This document shows, piece after piece, positions 62,650 to 64,000 of a stretch of DNA of 64,000 nucleotides (its first letter is position 1; each line of letters opens with the position of its first letter). The DNA is from an uncultured Rubritalea sp. (lineage in GTDB: Bacteria; Verrucomicrobiota; Verrucomicrobiia; Verrucomicrobiales; Akkermansiaceae). The stretch covers positions 1 through 64,000 of the forward strand of contig CALAJT010000015.1 of NCBI GenBank assembly GCA_937923145.1. The letters are read 5' to 3'. The position numbers and the translations under genes are program-made. The notes beneath the pieces are model-generated. The model was not told the DNA's origin. It saw only the letters and a program-made list of their open reading frames with translations, and ran no database searches.

Positions 62650-63123
62650 ATGAATAATTCAGACCACATCCCTACTACAGAAGAGCTTAAGAATCTTGAA
62701 GCTGACCCAGTCTGGTCATTACTCAATGAGGCTTCCAGTCAAAAGGTGAACCCTACTTTCGTAGACTCTGTCATGACCCAGATCAGTGCTAATATTCCTG
62801 ATAATGTAGTAACTTCTCCATCATTCTGGAAGCGTTATTCATTGCCTATCAGTGCGGCAGCAGTTGCAGGTATTGCGGCTTGTTTGATGGTGGCTCTCAG
62901 TTCAGATAACATTATACAAGCTGACGTAGCGCCAGCTGAGATCGAATTTAGCGATGATGACTACACGTTTATCGAACAAGGAATGCCTTTTGTTGAAGAA
63001 GCGAATACTGCTTCTGAAGTAACTTCTGAGATTGATATATATACGGAACAGATGGTGGAAATCGATAATGAAGATCCATTTATCATGACCGCTGACGATA
63101 TCGACGCGCTCGTAACGATGTAG
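62650..63123 (+). CDS. Membrane-anchored acidic protein, anti-sigma-like layout
   Basis: The ATG at 62650 (MNNSDHIPTTEELKNLEA) is preferred over one 12 codons upstream. About 157 residues: a cytosolic N-terminal part (DPVWSLLNEASSQKVNPTFV), one hydrophobic helix (LPISAAAVAGIAACLMVAL) and an acidic C-terminal tail. This is the layout of PVC anti-sigma-type proteins that follow sigma-70 genes, but no sigma gene is seen upstream. Function is inferred only from layout. Confidence 0.65.
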   Translation: MNNSDHIPTTEELKNLEADPVWSLLNEASSQKVNPTFVDSVMTQISANIPDNVVTSPSFWKRYSLPISAAAVAGIAACLMVALSSDNIIQADVAPAEIEFSDDDYTFIEQGMPFVEEANTASEVTSEIDIYTEQMVEIDNEDPFIMTADDIDALVTM

Positions 63124-63141
63124 TTAGCGAACATTTCTGGA

Positions 63142-63984
63142 TTACTCACTATTCAGTTTCAAAAGCTGACTACTGACTTGTGACAGGTCTTTTCGTAACT
63201 CAGGATCTTTAAGGATTTCTAATAACTCAGGATTCTCTAGAATTACTTTAGGGTCATTACTATCTATCGCGCGTTGAATTTCTACGTTCTCCATCAGTAA
63301 TTTTCTCACTTTTTCGTTTCTGAAAACACGTTGCACAGCAGGATCACTCTTCAGTTCCCCTAGCTTTTCTCTGGAGTTGTTTGCTAGCACCACTAACCTG
63401 GCCAAGTTGTGCTGTTCATCCTCTTGTAGGTGATAGACGCTTGAGATTGCTTTACCTATTGTGGATTCACCTAGCTTATTTTTAAGCCTAGCAAGTATGG
63501 GTAATTGCTCCATCGGTTGATTTCCGTTCTGAGAAATCCAATATTTCATTTCGTCCTGTGTTCCCTTGTCCCGTAATTGATTCACACTAAACCAGACGAG
63601 TCCCGCTGCCACGGCTGTGCTGATAATAGCGGCTGGGACACCAAAGGCGAATCCCCCTACAATACCATTCTGCTCCATAGGATCAGTTAGGAAGCCGAAT
63701 ACCTTTCTTAACAGCATGAAGGCGATGAATCCGCAGACACCTCCGATGACATTGCCAGATAGGTCTGGAACTTCTGCCCAATGCTGGCGGATGTAGTCTA
63801 GCCCGAATTCACATCCCCAGTAGGCTGCAAAAGCGGCTCCGATCAGGGTAAAGACGAAGAATACCAGGCGCACGGCCCCCTTCATGAAACCTAATACGCC
63901 AAAAACTACGAGCAATACCATCAGGCTGCTGCTCATATTGTGTGAGCTAAACTCATTATATTTTTCTAACAGGAATTCAATCAT
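63142..63984 (-). CDS. CvpA-like membrane protein
   Basis: A 280-residue protein with four hydrophobic segments in the first 145 residues (SSLMVLLVVFGVLGFMKG; LVFFVFTLIGAAFAAYWG; VIGGVCGFIAFMLLRK; GFAFGVPAAIISTAVAAGLV), as in CvpA family proteins. The C-terminal half is charged and helical (NSREKLGELKSDPAVQRV). CvpA is linked to colicin V production and purine-gene neighbours in E. coli; here it is a general envelope protein. It ends near the window edge. Confidence 0.8.
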   Translation of the reverse strand: MIEFLLEKYNEFSSHNMSSSLMVLLVVFGVLGFMKGAVRLVFFVFTLIGAAFAAYWGCEFGLDYIRQHWAEVPDLSGNVIGGVCGFIAFMLLRKVFGFLTDPMEQNGIVGGFAFGVPAAIISTAVAAGLVWFSVNQLRDKGTQDEMKYWISQNGNQPMEQLPILARLKNKLGESTIGKAISSVYHLQEDEQHNLARLVVLANNSREKLGELKSDPAVQRVFRNEKVRKLLMENVEIQRAIDSNDPKVILENPELLEILKDPELRKDLSQVSSQLLKLNSE

Positions 63985-64000
63985 AGGGATATTTTAGGAA

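Overview
The window reads as a chromosomal segment from a member of the Verrucomicrobiota (PVC group). This is an inference from content: three proteins end in PEP-CTERM sorting tails (VPEP, a hydrophobic stretch, then Arg/Lys), there is a beta-propeller dehydrogenase paired with a c-type cytochrome, envelope genes of the ExbB/ExbD/TPR type, a Gram-negative BamA, and few recognisable Shine-Dalgarno sequences. Base composition is moderate to AT-rich and even. I found no rRNA, CRISPR array, prophage or insertion sequence.

Layout. 0-5 kb: a probable PurF tail, a rhomboid protease preceded by a 46-residue membrane ORF, a propeller dehydrogenase/cytochrome c pair and a broken PEP-CTERM gene. 5-19.6 kb: BamA, a nitroreductase, two Asp-rich lipoproteins around AraC- and LuxR-type regulators, an M42 peptidase, a PTPS/QueD-like enzyme with a MauE/DoxX membrane protein, phosphofructokinase, PspA and a Xer recombinase. 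19.6-29 kb (minus strand): polyprenyl synthase, shikimate kinase, a five-gene ExbB-ExbD-ExbD-TPR-TPR operon, endonuclease III and a bifunctional-nuclease protein. 29-36 kb: a gluzincin-like protein, a HupE/UreJ-like protein, a JetA-JetB (MksF-MksE) pair with no SMC partner, cysteine dioxygenase and a GlcD-type oxidase. 36-46 kb: two cell-wall amidases, a decayed stretch with broken iminopeptidase and MscS genes, KdsD, AlkB, PssA, RNase H and TrmD. 46-52 kb: a heparinase-like PEP-CTERM protein, ClpX-ProC and a PEP-CTERM trypsin-like protease. 54.5-64 kb: HNH nuclease, Gly-rich membrane protein, phosphohexomutase, zinc-type binding protein, NUDIX, TrpD, a deleted dehydrogenase, a small membrane ORF and a CvpA-like protein.

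The most unusual region is about 51.8-54.5 kb, between the PEP-CTERM protease and the HNH gene. It has almost no credible ORF but carries a series of tRNA-like cloverleaves, all on the + strand and each with a different anticodon (Ala, Trp, Met, Asn, Pro, His, Arg and Lys by my reading). Most are strongly derived: T-loops lack TTC, some variable arms look long, one lacks a matching 5' acceptor half, and most lack an encoded CCA. This resembles a divergent or decaying tRNA array.

A second theme is gene decay. I see in-frame stops, frameshifts or deletions in five otherwise recognisable genes (PEP-CTERM protein, proline iminopeptidase, MscS channel, 2-hydroxyacid dehydrogenase, WD40 tail), and a heparinase-like gene whose signal peptide is encoded without a normal start codon. 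All calls were made by eye from sequence and translations; no database search was run.
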